From Clostridia bacterium (GTDB lineage Bacteria > Bacillota > Clostridia > Acetivibrionales > DSM-2933), in the NCBI GenBank assembly GCA_026418275.1, contig JAOABQ010000049.1, forward strand, positions 212,564 through 276,563: 64,000 nt of DNA, written 5' to 3'. Shown here piece by piece: positions 61,056-64,000 of this stretch; position 1 is the first letter of the stretch, and each line of letters starts with the position of its first letter. A model generated the notes under the pieces. It was given only the letters and a program-made list of their open reading frames with translations. It was not told where the DNA came from and searched no databases. Made by a program: the position numbers and the translations under genes.

Positions 61056-61069
61056 CGGAGGTGGTGTAA

Positions 61070-61399
61070 ATGTCCAGAAGTTTTAAAAAGACGCCTGTCT
61101 GTAAAGATGGTACCGGAACAAAAGGTCTTCAGTGGGCAAAAAGGCAGGCCAACAAGAAAGTCAGAAGGATAAAGGAAATCTCAAGTAAAAAAGCATATAA
61201 AAAGGTATATGAAACTTGGAACATTCATGACTACTCATCTAGAAAAACACTCAAAAATTATAGAAAAAGCTTGGAAAGCCGGATGAAGCATTATATTCGA
61301 TGCCACATCGTGGATAATGATGTTATATCTGTGAATCTAAGCGATTTAGATGGCAGTCCCCGTTTCAAGCATTGGAGAAAATATTACTACTGGAAGTAG
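61070..61399 (+). CDS. Small basic RNA-binding-like protein
   Basis: The 109-residue protein begins MSRSFKKTPVCKDGTGTKGL and is very basic (QWAKRQANKKVRRIKEISSK). It resembles the small MSRSYKKxP-type proteins with ribosomal-protein-like N-termini found in many bacteria and phages. It may bind RNA. GGAGG lies 8 nt before the ATG. A strong terminator follows, so it closes the RNA-repair island. Confidence 0.7.
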   Translation: MSRSFKKTPVCKDGTGTKGLQWAKRQANKKVRRIKEISSKKAYKKVYETWNIHDYSSRKTLKNYRKSLESRMKHYIRCHIVDNDVISVNLSDLDGSPRFKHWRKYYYWK

Positions 61400-61410
61400 T
61401 GCAAGAGGGG

Positions 61411-61440
61411 TTCCCCGTAAGAAAGGCGGGGAATTTTTTG
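61411..61440 (+). terminator. Terminator at the end of the RNA-repair island
   Basis: TTCCCCG (61411-61417) and CGGGGAA (61427-61433) form the stem, followed by TTTTTTG. It lies 12 nt after the last stop codon. Confidence 0.88.
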
Positions 61441-61477
61441 CGTTTGGAATAAAAAAAGGATGGAAAGAAACACCATC

Positions 61478-61987
61478 TTAATCCACTTTGTGAAGGATTT
61501 CAATACCTAAATCCACCATTCTTGGCTCATTCATAAAATTCAGTTGCACTTTTGCTCTGTTGGTATGCTTGTTCAATTTCTTAATAAGCCCTTCCATGCC
61601 GTACAATGGGCCGTCTTTTACCAATATCTTTGAATTGAGTACAAAAATTCTGGAGAGATCAATGACCGCGTTATCTCCAAGGAGCCGCAGAATTAAGGAC
61701 ATTTCGTCAGGGTTGATTTGTGAATAGTATGTACCAGTATTCAAAACACGTATTAACCCGGGAATCTTTTTAATAACTTTATATTTATTGAAGTCCATAT
61801 CCGTTTGAATAAAAACATAGCCGGGAAATAGCTTTTTACATACCCGATAGGATATACCTCTTTTTTTCTCCCGGAGACATCTTTTAGGAATTAAAGAGCA
61901 CAAAGTTTCCTTATCAAAATGAAAGTCAAGCCATTTTTGTACTTCTTCCTCTTTACCCGATTCGACAAATAAAGCATACCACTCCAT
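61478..61987 (-). CDS. loaP: LoaP-type NusG paralog (antiterminator)
   Basis: The 169-residue NusG-family protein has an N-terminal NGN domain (EWYALFVESGKEEEVQKWL, LFPGYVFIQTDMD, IPGLIRVLNTG). The C-terminal KOW part is KILVKDGPLYGMEGLIKKLN. It differs from housekeeping NusG. It resembles LoaP, which promotes readthrough of terminators in long polyketide or polysaccharide operons by recognising an RNA hairpin in the leader. It lies divergently upstream of a PKS gene with a leader of about 650 nt. ATG 61987 has GGAGATA upstream. Confidence 0.85.
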   Translation of the reverse strand: MEWYALFVESGKEEEVQKWLDFHFDKETLCSLIPKRCLREKKRGISYRVCKKLFPGYVFIQTDMDFNKYKVIKKIPGLIRVLNTGTYYSQINPDEMSLILRLLGDNAVIDLSRIFVLNSKILVKDGPLYGMEGLIKKLNKHTNRAKVQLNFMNEPRMVDLGIEILHKVD

Positions 61988-62132
61988 AGGGAATATCTCC
62001 TTAAAGAAATTACAAAATTTTTACTGGAATACATTATATTACAGCTTATTCATATTGTAATAAGGATTAATCAAAACTTCAAGCAGGTTTTTTATGCGCT
62101 TAACTTAAAGGTGACTTTCATAATATTAGTGC

Positions 62133-62241
62133 TTTGTAACCTAATTCTTTTATAGAGGTATGTAAGGTACAAGCAGAGGAAATGCGCATTTAACACTTTG
62201 AAAAAAGAAATTTGTTGAGTTAAAAAGCATTAGGTTACAAA
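62133..62241 (+). repeat. Structured 109-nt element, copy A
   Basis: TTTGTAACCTAAT (62133-62145) pairs perfectly with ATTAGGTTACAAA (62229-62241). Inside, the sequence resembles copy B at 62701-62812 in several blocks (TAATTCTTTT, GGTATG, AACACTTT-like, GTTAAAAAGCA). The closing stem differs in sequence from copy B but stays paired, which points to an RNA element or a mini-transposon with terminal inverted repeats. Confidence 0.65.
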
Positions 62242-62293
62242 AAATGATGACTTTCGGTATAATCGGTTATAAAAAAATTATAACTTTCAGGAC

Positions 62294-62323
62294 TTGTCAA
62301 ATAATTTCAAAATATATTATAAT
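62294..62323 (+). promoter_or_regulatory. Candidate promoter of the PKS operon
   Basis: TTGTCA (62294-62299) and TATAAT (62318-62323) are 18 nt apart. A transcript from here would have a leader of about 650 nt that includes element B. The only other ORFs between 61988 and 62986 are shadow frames. Confidence 0.55.
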
Positions 62324-62700
62324 TAATATACACAAATTTACATAATTTCAATTAAAATTATATAATGTAATGTGTTTCATTTAAAGGTTAATTAATTAAT
62401 AAAAGTATTAGTGTTACTTTCATTCAATTGAATTCAAGCAATAGCAATAAAATTAGATTGAGAAGGATTTGTTGAAATAACAGCCTCCATACCGTTTGAT
62501 GTCATTTAAAAAGGTCAATCGGGAGAATGGTAGGTTTTATTGGTACTTACTTTTTTATTAGCGATTATCACGTATGCATTGAAAAATGCGTAGTTCATTA
62601 ACCTGAATGAATCCGATGAAGCTGCGGCACATGGGTGGAGTGAAGGGGTTATACTGCAGGTTGTTGAATGTATGTTAAATACATGTTGGGGCGAAGCTAT

Positions 62701-62812
62701 GCCTAGTGACTCGTAACGTAATTCTTTTCTAGGGTATGCGAGGCACAAACAGATGAAGTGCATTTGTAATACTTTAAAAACTAGAAATATGTTGTGTTAA
62801 AAAGCACTAGGT
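62701..62812 (+). repeat. Structured 112-nt element, copy B, in the PKS leader
   Basis: GCCTAGTG (62701-62708) pairs with CACTAGGT (62805-62812), including one G-T at the end. The interior resembles copy A. This copy lies within the predicted leader transcript, where LoaP would look for its RNA signal. Confidence 0.6.
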
Positions 62813-62986
62813 CCAATTTGTTGTATGACAACATTTTTGCAGTAATGGGATTACATGGTTCAGTAATTAAAAAATACCTAAATAAAATCGATAGCACTGG
62901 CGATATGCTTCCTTAGATATTTTTAAATCTGGGGGAGTTATTTTTTTAGCTGAAGGAATGTGTGGATTAAGGGGGGCAGTGAAAAA

Positions 62987-63981
62987 ATGAAAGAAAACAA
63001 ACCCAAAAAACAAGTAAGGAGCAATGGGCATGTTAGTATAAATCAAAGCAAAATAAATTATTGCAACGATATTGCCATAATCGGGATAGCCTGCCGGTTT
63101 CCCGGTGCACAGAATTATCAAGATTTTTGGGAGAATTTAATCAATGGAGTTGATTCCATAAAGGAAATTAATCGTTGGGATTACGATAAACACTATTCTA
63201 AAGATGGCAGCGAAAATAAAAGCATCAGCAAATGGTGCGGTTTACTGGAAGACATAGATCAATTTGATAATAACTTTTTTAATATATCTCCACGGGAAGC
63301 CAGGTATATGGATCCCCAGCAGCGGATTTTACTGGAGGAGACATGGGGGTGCATCGAGGATTCGGGAGTATCTTTGGAGATGCTCCAAAGGAATAGGACT
63401 TCCGTTTATGTAGGTGCCATGACCATAGATTCTTATCTGGGATCTCCTTCCGAAGAGGATGTGGATATCTATTCAGGTCCCGGAACCTATCCTTTTATGC
63501 TGGCAAATAAAATATCTTATTATTTGGGACTAAACGGAGAGAGTAAAGTTATAGAAACAGGCTGCTCTTCAGCATTGGTGGGGCTGTGCGAAGCCAAAAA
63601 CGCGTTGGCCGCTGGAGATAGTGATTATGCCATTGTTGCCGGGGTCAATGTGCATTTTTCTCCGCTGAAATATCTGATGTGGTCAAAAAACCGGATGCTG
63701 AGTATAGAAGGAAAGTGCAAAACCTTCGATAAAGATGCTAACGGATTTGTTTCGGGTGAGGGGGCCGGTGTATTATTGCTGCAGCCACTAGATAAAGCGG
63801 TGGAGCAGCAAAATCATATCTATGGTGTGATTAAAGGCTGTGCTGTTAATCATGGAGGCAAATCCGTTTCAATTTCAGCTCCCCGTGTAGAGGCACAGCG
63901 TGATGTCATTCTTGCTGCATATGAAAATGCCGGATTTGAGCCGGACTCAGTCACATACATTGAAGCGCACGGTACAGGGAC
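62987..63981 (+). CDS. Modular polyketide synthase, N-terminal ketosynthase (partial)
   Basis: The gene starts at ATG 62987 after GGGGGG and is open to the contig end. About 45 residues of linker precede a ketosynthase (IAIIGIACRFPGAQNYQDFW). It has GLLEDIDQFDNNFFNISPRE, the active-site Cys in ETGCSSALVGL and the first catalytic His in EAHGTGT. The second His region is not reached. A KS at the very start of the protein suggests an extending module in an assembly line encoded further right. The genuine sequence ends at 63981, before adapter. Confidence 0.93.
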
Positions 63982-64000
63982 CTGTCTCTTATACACATCT
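63982..64000. other. Sequencing adapter (Nextera/Tn5 mosaic end), not genomic
   Basis: CTGTCTCTTATACACATCT is the 19-bp Tn5 mosaic end used in Nextera libraries. It is fused to the ketosynthase frame after EAHGTGT, where the family consensus would continue. It marks the contig end and should be trimmed. Confidence 0.95.

Noticed and set aside
1..64000. CRISPR array
   Set aside because: I saw no set of three or more regularly spaced identical repeats with unique spacers. The repeats found are tandem, iteron-like or coding.

Overview
The window looks like a low-GC, endospore-forming member of the Clostridia. The evidence is AT-rich intergenic DNA, GGAGG-type ribosome binding sites, a gerA-type germination locus, a CotA-type spore multicopper oxidase, an Agr-type peptide, and the order rimP-nusA-rnpM-rplGA-infB-rbfA-nrnA-truB-ribF typical of this group. 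The last 19 bases are the Nextera/Tn5 mosaic-end adapter, so the window ends at a contig end and the final ketosynthase gene is cut there.

Layout. (1) 1-9.2 kb: the end of a biosynthetic cluster with a LuxE-LuxD-LuxC-like fatty acid reductase set, an NRPS whose adenylation domain is interrupted by a methyltransferase, and a beta-lactamase-fold serine hydrolase. (2) 9.3-18.6 kb: the housekeeping nusA-infB operon and its continuation. (3) 18.8-22.9 kb: a frameshifted gerA spore germination gene and a cotA-like spore-coat oxidase. (4) 23.7-38.65 kb: a 15-kb integrative element in a tRNA-Leu(CAA) gene, bounded by a 61-bp direct repeat. It carries integrase, excisionase, a RepA-like helicase with many ATGACGGT repeats, ParB, an orphan AgrD-like autoinducer precursor, an orphan response regulator, and secreted proteins including a subtilase. 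(5) 38.8-61.4 kb: a large RNA-repair and translation-rescue island. (6) 61.4-64 kb: a LoaP-type antiterminator gene facing a long structured leader and a polyketide synthase gene.

The RNA-repair island is the most interesting region. It holds two RNA ligases, a kinase-HD protein, a second polynucleotide kinase, a cyclic-phosphate-processing receiver (cREC) protein, a metallophosphoesterase, two ATP-grasp proteins, Thg1, endonuclease V, a PTH2-like protein, an ADP-ribosylglycohydrolase, a second EF-Ts, and tRNA-Ile, tRNA-Glu and tRNA-Tyr genes. It also has a 197-nt tRNA-like RNA whose anticodon arm is replaced by a branched domain. A release-factor-2 paralog keeps the programmed +1 frameshift site but has lost the GGQ and SPF motifs. 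A scar joins the start of hen1 to the end of pnkp.

Three homologous leader cassettes precede the two halves of the island (one at 38.9 kb, two in tandem at 47.9-48.4 kb). Each encodes a 38-42 residue peptide with an HWLN motif and is followed by an intrinsic terminator. In all three, the DNA encoding HWLN can pair with the left arm of the terminator, and each peptide uses 19 of the 20 amino acids. I infer transcription attenuators that sense failure of translation, for example loss of any tRNA, and then switch on the repair genes.
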